Origin: Watersipora subatra
Lineage: Eukaryota > Bryozoa > Gymnolaemata > Cheilostomatida > Watersiporidae
Length of the DNA: 64,000 bases
Direction of reading: 5' to 3'
Assembly: GCF_963576615.1 (NCBI RefSeq)
Contig: NC_088714.1
Coordinates: forward strand, 43,928,072-43,992,071
Part shown: positions 43,723-55,400 of the stretch, piece after piece
Layout: each line of letters begins with the position of its first letter
Numbering within the stretch: position 1 is the first letter of the stretch
Notes under the pieces: generated by a model
Told to the model about the DNA's origin: nothing
Database searches by the model: none
The model's input: only the letters and a program-made list of their open reading frames with translations
Position numbers and translations under genes: made by a program

Positions 43723-43863
43723 TGTGGTTGATTAGAGCAATCACAAAATGTACACCTTGACACTATGCATGTATTTTCATCAATGCTGGTTTGAGGGATT
43801 AGTTCTAGCTACATGACAAAGAGGGTGTTACATAATACATTACATAATACGATGCAAACTACA
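43723..43863 (-). repeat. 5' LTR (141 bp)
   Basis: Identical in layout to the 3' LTR, with about four substitutions. The primer-binding site that should follow (AGCTATTTCGGC on minus) does not start with the usual TGG, so the priming tRNA is unclear. Confidence 0.88.
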
Positions 43864-44440
43864 TTGTTTCTTGGGATATTAGCATTGGGAAATCAGTAAC
43901 ATCAGATCAAGTATCTTTAGCAAACTTAAAGCTATTTGGTAGAACATAATTATACAGGCTCTAATGATGCTAGGAAACTCCAAACAAAATCTACTTTAGC
44001 AGACTAAATGCTGAGGAGATAACAAATATCTTTATATCCCGTTTGCTCTTGCATTGATGATATTAATAATTAGAGCGCTTTGATATTTTTTAAAGAGAAA
44101 ACTGCTAAGGCTAGGAAACCTGACATTATTGTAGTTGAGTTGAACTCAGTAGTCAACAATATTGCTTTCTCGGAGAAATTCCGGGTAGAGAGAAGAGATC
44201 AGATAAATTAGGGTAATACAAGACATTAGAGCTGACTGGGTTGAGGAAAACGTCAGCAAGGTCTTTCCTATCATGTCGGGGAGTTTTGGATTTAAGCAAA
44301 GGATAGTAACCTGGAGGCAATGATGGGAGTCACTAAACAGAGAACTTCTCATTTAGATTGTCATACATCCTACAGAGGATATCATCTATTATAATTATTA
44401 TTATTGTTACTCTGATCGTTATTGTCGGTAATCTTTACTA
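43864..44440. other. Unassigned sequence
   Basis: No recognisable feature. Confidence 0.4.
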
Positions 44441-44444
44441 TAAC

Positions 44445-44545
44445 AAGAGCCGTATCCATACGAAGCCTTGGTTGAAGATTAGGGTTGATAATTGGGAATC
44501 AAATATTGCGTCTTGCGAGATTCGAACTCTGCGGTAGTGTTTGTA
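44445..44545. repeat. tRNA-derived SINE-like segment
   Basis: 'taacaagagccgtatccat' and 'tcttgcgagattcgaactctgcggtag' correspond to the segment at 15795-15995; the latter looks like the B-box side of a tRNA on minus. Confidence 0.45.
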
Positions 44546-44659
44546 GTGTATGAAACCATGCTCTGTGTGAGTATTTGCAGTACATGAAAATATACTTTGC
44601 ATGAGTATTTGTAGTAAGTGAGAAAATACTCTGTGTTAGTATTTGTATGGATATTAAAC

Positions 44660-44918
44660 TGTCAATATCAACTTGCTGCGCTTCTAGAATTTTGATTGGG
44701 TGATGTAAGTAACGTAAATCCCGGCGTACAAGTCGAGGCCTAACATTTGGTTTTAAAATCCTGGTTTTGACGTATCTGCCATATAAATCGACTCCTTTTT
44801 CTCGCTCAAATCGTTTGATCACTAATAGTTCAGTCGGCATCAAAGGCAGGCGATGTGTAGTTAAAGAAATGGCATTCAAAAGCACCATCAGCACAACCGC
44901 CCATGTTTTTTGTGCCAT
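44660..44918 (-). CDS. Putative secreted-protein first exon
   Basis: From ATG at 44918 the minus frame gives MAQKTWAVVLMVLLNAISLT, a plausible signal peptide, followed by a basic sequence with several Arg/Lys pairs (VRPRLVRRDLRYLHH) as in precursors cut at dibasic sites. The frame then runs into a small repeat ('gagtatttg.agta', three copies at 44560-44645). No certain donor; the family is not recognised. It lies beyond the 3' end of the IgGFc-type gene, on the same strand. Confidence 0.35.
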
Positions 44919-44919
44919 C

Positions 44920-45665
44920 GGCAATACGTGGAATAATTAACAAAGGAACAAGAGATGACAGTTCTAGTGAAGACCACCAGGCATGAAAAATAATACTTCA
45001 CCTTCATATTGCCGCGCCTCGCCAACAGAACGAAACAGCCACCTTTGATCATATGTGCATTTTTAGTAGAAAGCCATGCCACAAGACAGATTTCTGTCAG
45101 GAATCATGATTATGTACAAGAAAAAAGATGAATAAATGGACGTTAGTGGATGTATCAAATAGAATACTGAAGCGTTGGCTTGTAAGTAGATACTACAAAA
45201 AAAGCATTAAACTCGAAAAAACATGTTGCTCCAGAAGAGAATCCTAGCGATGACAGTTCGAATGGTTAAGAATGGCACTTGGTGTTTGATTCATTTCAGG
45301 CTGAGTAGGATTACTAGTATTTTACTATTTTATAAATAAATTCCTATATGTCATATTATGTAATTTTGATTTGCGATGGTTTTTTGAAGTTGAATTTTAT
45401 TAGAATTCGTGTCATGAAAAACGTAACCACTGTATAAGTCAAAGATAGATTTTTAAGCTTAAAATTTGGTGTCACATTTTCGACTTGTTCGCCAGAATTT
45501 ATGGTATGTTCAGTAAAGCATTGATATAGTGTAGATCACCAAATTACAATATGTATAATCACACGTACTATACTAACCATATGCATTTAGTCACGGCTTG
45601 TATATTAATGCAGATGGGCTGATATATTTTGTTATAACTCTATATACACTAGCTGTTATATCTAT
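44920..45665. other. Unassigned sequence
   Basis: AT-rich; no gene or repeat recognised. Confidence 0.4.
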
Positions 45666-45670
45666 ATATT

Positions 45671-46082
45671 TCTCAAAGTTTGTGAGTGTTTCTGTCATTG
45701 TGTATGTCCAGCTATAACTGTTATAATCTTAGAATAAAGAATCTGTATCATGGCAGATTTGATCTCGGACTTTCCCGTTTGCCTTACTAATTAAACCACA
45801 CAAGTTTGACGAATTCGTCAGGCGATATATGTCATTATATGGGTGCAAATACGCTACCGCTCTCCGTTACGGCGCAACATGATGGCGCAACGTCATGGAG
45901 GGTGGTAGAGTAACTTAATGCGTGCTCAATCGTGAGAGCAAGTAGCTAGCACTTATTAGTAAGCTTACTCAAATTATCCACTGGTAATGTGCTAGGCTAA
46001 TAGCAAGTGGCAGGTAACTACATTATCCCTCATTGTTTATAGGCTGATTTTTAATATCCGGGCAACGCTGGGCATTCGCTAG
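45671..46082 (+). mobile_element. Non-autonomous Helitron-type element 4
   Basis: Begins TCTCAAAGTTTGTGAGTG after 'tata..t', ends CCGGGCAACGCTGGGCATTCG-CTAG/T. The interior shares 'gatctcggac', 'ggcgcaacat', 'gtagtaagcttactcaaat'-like blocks with the copy at 2037-2358, so the two are the same subfamily. Confidence 0.78.
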
Positions 46083-46261
46083 TTATTACATATAAGTCAA
46101 GCACAACTTTGCAAGCAGCTTGAAAAAGACTCAGAATATTTTTTAAAGTAATTCATGGAGAAAAACTGAGATAGATAAAACAAGGAACAATCTATGATAA
46201 AGCTCTCAACACTTGCGGGCATTCAACTGCATGACTCGACATATTTAAAAACTGTCTTCTG

Positions 46262-46483
46262 TCACCTTCTGCTGATTGTAAACCCAGCTCGGGATCCACT
46301 AAATGTATATCTAGGTGGGGCGGCAGAGGTAGAATCCACGCTAGTAACCATTATGTTTGTATCTTCCTCTTCGATTGCGGGGTTGCACATTCCACACTGC
46401 CAGTGACAAATAGCCACAAAGATGCTGAACAGCACTAACAATAGAACTATCAGCAGCACGGTGTAACTCAATGGCCATGGCTT
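46262..46483 (-). CDS. IgGFc-type gene exon G: transmembrane segment and tail
   Basis: 222 nt, acceptor CTTGTAG|AAG, phase 0, stop TGA at 46262. Encodes SYTVLLIVLLLVLFSIFVAI (single transmembrane helix), a Cys pair (CHWQCGMC) just inside, and a tail with an APPRYTF motif, possibly bound by WW- or SH3-type partners. The 2.9-kb intron before it contains the 33-bp minisatellite. Confidence 0.78.
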   Translation of the reverse strand, partial: KPWPLSYTVLLIVLLLVLFSIFVAICHWQCGMCNPAIEEEDTNIMVTSVDSTSAAPPRYTFSGSRAGFTISRR

Positions 46484-49400
46484 CTACAAGAGAGACAACT
46501 TCATAAGTAACTTATTATCAAAAACAATGCCATATTTGTAGATGAGCACTATTTACATAATATGTCATAAATTATTCTTATTAAGGTATGCGAGCGTAAA
46601 CAATTTTTGGGTTAAATTGTATGAAATACATCATGTTAAAGAAATCTTTGTTGCTCTGTTAAACATTTGCATGATGACATTATATAATATGGTATCTTAT
46701 CTTGTTTGTTCCGCTTCGTTACTGGCCTAGAATTACACAAGCAGTAAGTAGACGGCTGCATTACGCAATCAGCTCGCTTTTTTCATAATCACCATGCATA
46801 AATAGCTAGAAATTTAATAATTATATTTGGTTTATGACTCACGATGTTCTAGAAATCTCTCTTTTTGGATACAAGATTATAAAGAGCCTAGTTCGGTTTT
46901 TGACTTTGTTTGAATGACTTACATTAACCAATAAATGTGATATAAGTCAACATAAGCTATTAAAGTTTCATTTATTCAGCACAGGAGGACATGAGTAAAG
47001 GAACTCGGGAGTGGAACAACATTGATTTGTGACAGTTCACACCTATTCATAATAGTTGGTTTCCCATATTCATGCATCATGTCAGCCAAGAATAACGACT
47101 ACATTCAGAATACGGTTTGTGAAGATAACTGTCATAAACGACCTTTTGCCCCCCAGATTTTCAAATATCATTTTTATTGGTTTGTAAATTGTTACAGCAA
47201 AACTTCCACTTGTTATTACCTTACCACATTACTAAATGTGGTAAGGTAATAATAAATCTGTTTCAACACCCATAGTAGTTTCTAACATTTATAGTCTTTC
47301 AAGGCAGTTCTGTTCTGTGAAAAGAACAAAAAGGCTAGTAGGAATTAAAAAGGAAAGTGTTGACAAATTAAATAACTAATTGTCATCAAGTAAAAAATAA
47401 CAAGAATAACAAAATACTGACAAATAAAAAGCGTAAAACATGCAAAGCAACGAAACGAACAGTGTTTACTATGTCAGTTAAAATTTCACCTAGTCTAAAG
47501 TTGTGTGAGTTTATACCAGAACAATTTGTTGGAGTTGTGTCTCCACTGAGAGAGTTGGAATGGCTCTAGCCTGTTTATGATTTGAAATACGTTTTTGCAA
47601 AGACTTCACACCAAACCTACTCCAACTCCACAAAATGAGTTAGCTTTTTAACTAATGAAATACAGTATTGATATTCACTCCATTTGCTTGTATTTTTGAC
47701 ACTATTAGCATTACGAGATATGATTGGTCAATTCCATGTTGTTCTCTATCAAGGGTAGCTGCCACAAATGGACAAGCATAGTGTGTAGCATTTCACCGAT
47801 TTTGTGTCGTCAACTAGAACAAAACCGTTTTTAGCAACTATTTTTCATTTTATACCAGATTTTGTTGGATGTGAAAGCAACGCCAATAAATCATCTTGAT
47901 GTAAATGCACCTTAAGTTATAGTAAACCAAATTAGGTAACTGTGTGAAGTGATAACTGTGTAAATTAGGTAACTGTGTGAAGTGATAACTGTGTAAATTA
48001 GGTAACTGTGTGAAGTGATAACTGTGTAAATAAGGTAACAATGTGATGTGATAGCTGTGTAAATTAGGTAACTGTGTGATGTGATAACTGTGTAAATTAG
48101 GTAACTGTGTGAAGTGATAGCTGTGTAAATTAGGTAACTATGTGATGTGATAGCTGTGTAAATTAGGTGACTGTGTGAAGTGATAGCTGTGTAAATTAGG
48201 TAACTATGTGATGTGATAACTGTGTAAATTAGGTGACTGTGTGAAGTGATAGCTGTGTAAATTAGGTAACTATGTGATGTGATAACTGTGTAAATTAGGT
48301 AACTATGTGAAGTGATAGCTGTGTAAATTAAGTAACTATGTGATGTGATAACTGTGTAAATTAGGTGACTGTGTGAAGTGATAGCTGTGTAAATTAGGTA
48401 ACTGTGTGATGTGATAGCTGTGCAAATTAGGTAACTATGTGATGTGATAGCTGTGTAAATTAGGTAACTGTGTGATGTGATAACTGTGTAAATTAGGTAA
48501 CTGTGTGAAGTGATAGCTGTGTCAAATTAGGTAACTATGTGATGTGATAGCTGTGTAAATAAGGTAACTGTGTGATGTGATAACTGTGTAAATTAGGCGA
48601 CTGTGTGATGGGATAACTGTGTAAATTAGGTAACTATGTGAAGTGATAGCTGTGTAAATTAGGTAACTATGTGATGTGATAACTGTGTAAATTAGGTGAC
48701 TGTGTGAAGTGATAGCTGTGTAAATTAGGTAACTATGTGATGTGATAACTGTGTAAATTAGGTAACTATGTGAAGTGATAGCTGTGTAAATTAGGTAACT
48801 GTGTCAAGTGATAGCTGTGTAAAGTAGGTAACTGTGGGATGTGATAACTGTGTAAATTAGGTAACTGTGTGAGTTATACACCTTAACTTCAAAGTACTTG
48901 GTAGAACAGTAAAATAATGTATCTGTATTTCAGCTTTTACTATAATTCAGCTACTAAACTTTGTCAAAAAACAAAAAAACGAAGAAAACCCTTATTGGAA
49001 CCTGAAGCAGAAGCTTCCGGAAAAGCAGAGCAGAATAACACTTATTTGTTTTCCTATACAAAAAACAGGCTGACTGCGAGTTGTAATTAAAATAAAATGG
49101 TTTCTTATAAAAAATATTTTATAACCTTAAATATTAACTATCAATTAAAGCTGAAAAGAAATAGTTTGCGATTTTTTCCAGCAAAAATAATTTTGTTTAA
49201 CTGAAGGCAAACATACGGCTCTGACATTTTACAATGCTGATATGTGTTGCTACTTGTTCGAAAAACTTTACAACTTATGACATTTTAGTTTCACCCGCAG
49301 AATTTTAAAGAAATCACTATTTCATTAATCACTAATCCTCTATTAGCAAGTTTTTAATTATGAATGTTTAACAGACTTACCCGTAAGTCACCGTAGAACT

Positions 49401-52400
49401 TATTGCTTGCAATGTCTTCATCTACCAGGCCATCCCCATCATCATCTTTGCTGTTCTCCAATTCCTCATCAACTTTATTGTCACAGTCATTATCAAGGCC
49501 ATCATTATTCTCCACATTTTTGTTAGGATTACAGTAGACACCTGCCAATAGTACAGTACACACCTGCTAATAGTACAGTAAGAGTCCTTCACTAGTACAG
49601 CTAACACCCTCTAATAAGACAATGAACACCCTTCAAAACTAACCCTTCAAAAATGCCTGCCAAAAATACAGTAGGTATGTAATAACAATACAGTAAACCC
49701 CTTTCGACAATACAGTAAACTAATAACTAAAAATAAATTAATAACTAAAATTACAGTAAACACCTGCCAGCATGATATAGTAGACAAAATAGTTACAGTA
49801 AGTGTCACTTTTGTACGGAACATTCCTTATAGGAAATCCAGCATTGCTAACCTGTATTGGCCATCCGAACTGGAGAAATAGCTTTGATATTGCCAGTTTC
49901 ATCTGTGATGTAACCATAGACTACTGTAGTCGGCCTTTTGCTGTATATTTCATATGTGCCATTAAACACCTCATAATGAAGCTGTATAAAATCCTCTGCA
50001 AAAATAAACATTAAATAAACTGGAATTGTCTTTTACGAGATAAAAGAGAACACAAATCCATGAATATATAATCACCTACTATAAATCTCCATGGAGGCCT
50101 TTTGAGAAGGAAACTTGTTGGCTGCCACATTATTTATAAGTATTTCATCTGCTAATGATCTGCTGACTTGTATATACAGGTGGTGGGCGGAGTTACTATC
50201 AGCAACAAGCATATTGAAGATATTTGGAAACTGACCAGTCGAAGGTAAAATAGTCACCAAAGTTTCATCTAAAACAAAGAAACCAGATACAACGGAGCTG
50301 AGAGAGATACTCATTCTGGATATGTTCACATAAGCAATTATTATTATAGTTGTATTCTACTAAACTAGTGAATGTACTTCAACAATTTTAAAATTTCATT
50401 CATAGAGCATTACAGACGCTGTTTAACATTAGTGTTCCTTTGCAAATATTATGGTATGGACTGTAAAATACTTCTGTGAATTATTAAAAGCAGAATTTAC
50501 GAATCTGCAAATTTTTAGAACAACAGTTTCTGTGTCACCCTTGCCGTAATGTACCAAACAGCGGGGTGTATCCTCGTGGTGACCTATTAAGTTGGTACCG
50601 GCAGTGTAGTTCAAGGCTTCCCCATTGGGAGTGCTCGCACCTCGAAAGGGTGTTGTTTACAGGAGTGCAGAAACAATCGTAAAAATGAAGAAAGTGTATT
50701 TGTCATAGCAACAACTTGCGGATGTAAATCCAATTTTTTATCTCTTCCATACATCAAAAATAAATATCATAACACCATCAATCCTAAAAATGATCTGCAC
50801 ATTTCATTCAGCCACAAGGAGCTACGTTTTGATCAACGATAGCAGGCAAGGGACAGGAAACTGTCAAAGATCATAAAGAGAGTTGTTTTTTATATGTTAG
50901 TACTGTGTGCAAACATTAGACTCCTTAGAATGACCTTCCAATGATACGTATATTGTTTTCATATATTCCAAATATGTCTGTTTTTAATGATGTTTTGAAC
51001 CTTATATTGTGTATTCAAAACAAGGGATTCGATATTACTTCATCAGTCGTAGGGGGTTCAGCGATGAATATAACTAAGCAAGCAGGGGCGAATCTACTGT
51101 GGTGCACATGGTGCAAATGCATCACTCTAAATATGGCAAAAAAATCCAATAAAAAGATTTAAAATTCAGCGAAGAATGTGAATAGGGAAGTGGTAGTGTA
51201 GCCATGAAGTCGTGTATTCTGTGCTGCATTGTCAAGACCTTCAAATTTACTTTCTATTTCTTAAAACTGCAACACCTTACTCATGCATTTACTACTACAT
51301 ATCAAACAGTTTTGCTTACCTCTCATATCCCCTAAAGACGGTCATCAACTTACACTATTTGTCAGCCATCTTAACATATACTTACTGATGAACAAGCCAA
51401 CCAATACAGCTGAATTACATTTGATTACACCAGACATGGTGAGACTCAGATTTCTAGCAGGGAATTGTATCCTCTTTCCGTTTACTTGGCAGATTGTGTC
51501 TCCTACATAACAATTACAAGTTCTTTGAGATGAGAGAGGACAATTCTGAAGTTTGCGCATAGTCAATTCACCGTTAGTTGCAGATCAAGTATAAAGAAGG
51601 ATTCAGAAGATGCAGTTTTCATGACTGCATGAATGTGGATGAATTTTCCGTCTACCTTTGTACTCTACTATCACCTGATTGCAGTTGTTATATTGTAACC
51701 TTTTGGTGACAGCTGTTAAATTAAATCATTAAATTGTCAGCAGATTACATCAATTTCAAGTTGTCTATTATAGTGGGAAGATGCTAACCTTGATCCAAAG
51801 TAGTGAGCTTCGAAGATGGTTTTTTGAAGTTTGGCTAATTATGCACAAAGAGCCACGTGGTGCGGCGTTAGTGGGCTTTGCACGTAATGTTTGTGATTAG
51901 TGAGTAGATAATTAGTCTATTCCATATGTATTTAAGCAAAAGGAAACAATTATCTGCACGTGTTGAGCCAATGAAAGACATGTTTACAGCCACACTTAGT
52001 TTAGTTTCGCTTTGCAAAATGTTACTCTTGGTTACAGTTTCTTTTTTGCAATGACCAGCCATGTCAGACCTATCACAGCTATGGAGGTGTCACCAGCCAT
52101 GTCAGACCTATCACAGCTACTGAGATGTCACCAGCCATGTCAGACGCATCACAACTACGGAGGTGTCGCCAACCATGTCAGATGCATCACAACTACGGAG
52201 GTGTCACCAGCCATGCCAGATCCATCACAACTACGGAGGTGTCACCAGACATGTCAGACGCATCACAGCTACGGAGGTGTCACCAGCCATGTCAGACGCA
52301 TCACAGCTACGGAGGTGTCACCAGTCATGTCAGACCCATTCCCAACTACGGAGGTGTCACCAGCCATGTCAGACCCATTCCCAACTACGGAGGTGTCGCT

Positions 52401-55400
52401 AATTGTAGATCAATTGACTTCTGATGATTATCTTTTGAGAACTAGTACTAGTGATGGTAATTATTAATTTTTAGCAGTATAATAATGCTGTAACCTATAG
52501 TAACAGCGATAAATCGTCCGACTCAGACATGCGCACAGTCTTTTCGCAAATGACCGAAAGAGTGCCCGAGCTTATTTTGCAACATATTTGTAGCTTTTTC
52601 ATGACATCAGCAGATGTTAAATTTTATGTCGATTAATCTAGTATAAACATCCTTTTTATAGACCTTGTCAAATATTAGGTTTTATCAAATATTCAAGTCA
52701 ATAAAAAAGTTAATTGGGTAGTGAAAGATTTAAAGTCAATGGGATTACCTACTCGTATAAGTGATCATTCATTGGCTCTAACTGTATTACTTTTGGATGC
52801 AATTGCGAAACATTAACATATTGCCCCCTTTTCAACAGATATTGCCAGTTTTAGAAAAAAAACAGAAATATCTGTTAACTAAAAATAAAAAAGACGATTT
52901 GCTGTGATAGAACTCACTCAATAATCATAAATACATTTTGATAAAAATAACTCAAAGTGACTCATGTCTGCATTTTAAACGAATACCTCAATTATGGTCT
53001 GCGGAGTATGCGTCTAATCACAAATGTATGTTCATCAACACATACAAAAAGAGAACATAAACAAATTATGTATTCCAGAGCATTGCATTAAGATCATCTC
53101 ACATTGCCACAGATTACTATATCAACTACATAAAACTGAAACAGATAGATGCATGCCAGGTATGCTAGTACACTATCACATTGTTTTTTAAACAGATATT
53201 GTCTATACAAAAGGCCTTAACTGGTGTCTTTTCGCATCATGTCCAGTTAGTTTTAGTCCTAGCTTGCTAGGACTAAAACTAACTGGACCCATTTATAAAA
53301 CACATTATTAATCTAAATTCAGGCTGTGAAATAATCTCAGTCTCTTATGAAAGGTAGATAAACTATTGAAAATTGTTTGTAGCTTGTTACATGATGTTTA
53401 ATAGGCTGAGCGTGAAAAAAATTAGCTCAAAAAAGGGTGATTTTATCACAAGCTGGCATTGTTATCACACCTTTTTGAGCTCAATTTTAAATATGCAATG
53501 TTAAATAGCTTATCTACCTTTCAGAAAATACTGAGATTATTTTGAAGGCTGAATTTAGATAATTGTGGGTTTTGAGAGACCCATCTCTCTCATTCTACAT
53601 CGGACTAAACATTCCTAACTTCCGTTCCTAAAAAGCTAGGCTACGTCACATATTTATGGGCGGAGCTTGTTGTGCCGATCGTGTTGTTTTCGAGACCGAT
53701 ATTAAAACGTTGTAAAAAAGCCTTCATTACTCTGAAAGTTAGTGGACCAATTTTTATTTTGAGTACAAAATCGGAATCAGCGTGTCTGATTTATCTAGTA
53801 AATATGATAAAAGTTGTACGTGGCAATTATGGTTTAATCTAAAGCTTCTCAAATAAATTGCACATATATTTTAAACTAGAAATTCCACTGTCATACAGCC
53901 CACGACCAAAGTAATAATGGAAAAAAGAAAGGGTACTGTTGGTTGTTGAAAAAGTACATGTAGTTCTCAGCAGGAATTGACAGAGTATAATGTAAATGAG
54001 ACTTGTTTGAGATGATATAAAATAAATTTGAGGGAGCACGACTCTAAAAAGGCGCAACAAAAATAACAGAAATGTAACAGAAATAAATATTAATAAAATA
54101 AATAATTAACTATCTCAAACTTATGTTTTACAATAATAAAATAAATATTAATTCAAGCTGTAGACCTAAACTACTGTACGTAATCCCACGACCAAACAAG
54201 AGTGAAACGATTGATTGGGAGAATTATGATAAATGCACATGTGCACACAACTCCCGAAAAATTATCCGTTAACGGCCGTCACCAAACCCTTGCAACGAAA
54301 TCCTATCAACAAATTTAACTATTTTTCAGTAAAGTCGTTTAAGTATAATAAAGATACAAAACGCATATAAACTTATTTAAATATGTTACCAAGCCTTTGA
54401 AAGGTTGACGCAAATACCTAAAACTAACCCATCTGATCGGATTATACATAAATAGACAGATTTATTAGGACGAAAATCGTCACAAAACGCCTGAAAAGCT
54501 TCGTTTAATAAAAGTTAAGACCGGAAATTGAAACGCCGAGCGACAGAGAATAGAACGATAAAGTCTTGCCACAAATCGCCACAAAACGCTTGAACAGCTT
54601 GGTTTATTAATAGTTTCGACCGACCTACGAAACGCCAATAAAGCCGTGCGACAGATAGGAGAACTGTTTACTGTGTACTGTTTGAGGCGTAGACCGATTT
54701 ACAGGTACGAAAATGTGGTACACAGTTTATCAGCCTACGTTTTTGTCCAATTACCGAAGGTTTTTAAATTATCTAGAACATCAGCCAGATTGCTTTACAT
54801 CTTATCTACATGGTAGGGCGTTACTACAACGCCCTTTTATGACAAGAATATTTCTTTATTTCACTCCAGTTTGCATAAAACTTCCAGACGCGCAAATGCT
54901 AACGCTTGCTCTCTGTTACATATCGCTGTCAAAACCATTCTACATTCATAACAACACAACCAACTTTCAAACTGTATATTACACATCAGTTTGCCGTTTA
55001 ACGTTTAATATTGCATTTCAGAGATATAATAAACATATTTATTTAGTGTTGTCATTGTTGTTGTTAGTTAAATTACGTACAGTAGGTTAGGTCTACAGCT
55101 TGAATTAATATTTATTTTATTATTGTAAAACATAAGTTTGAGATAGTTAAATATTTATTTTATTAATATTTATTTCTGTTACATATCGTTGTCAAAACTG
55201 TTCTGCATTCAACACAACCAACTTTCAAACTGTATATTACAATATATTTTACTTGTAATATTGCATTTCAGAGCTATAATAAACATATTTCATTATTGCT
55301 GTTGTTAGTTAAATTACGTACAGTAGTTTAGGTCTACAGCTTGAATTAATATTTATTTTAACCAACAACCGACTTTCAATTTGTGTATTACACGGCAGCT

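Larger units (their letters stand above)
39833..43863 (-). mobile_element. Complete Ty3-like LTR retrotransposon, apparently intact
   Basis: Direct repeats at 43723-43863 (5' LTR) and 39833-39973 (3' LTR) differ at about 4 of 141 positions. They begin TG and end CA in either direction. A purine tract (CAAGGGGTGA on minus) lies just before the 3' LTR, and an AATAAA lies near the end of that LTR. Gag and pol are both open. No matching target duplication is seen (GATCC against TTGTT), so one flank may be rearranged. Short LTRs and a 4.0-kb length make this a compact element. Confidence 0.9.

Noticed and set aside
40116-43863. A target-site duplication for the LTR element
   Set aside because: Bases beside the two LTRs (GATCC and TTGTT) do not match; I could not move the borders to make them agree.
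52012-52467. Three overlapping plus-strand frames with Cys/His
   Set aside because: The 38-bp repeat read in its three frames; looks zinc-finger-like but follows no finger spacing.
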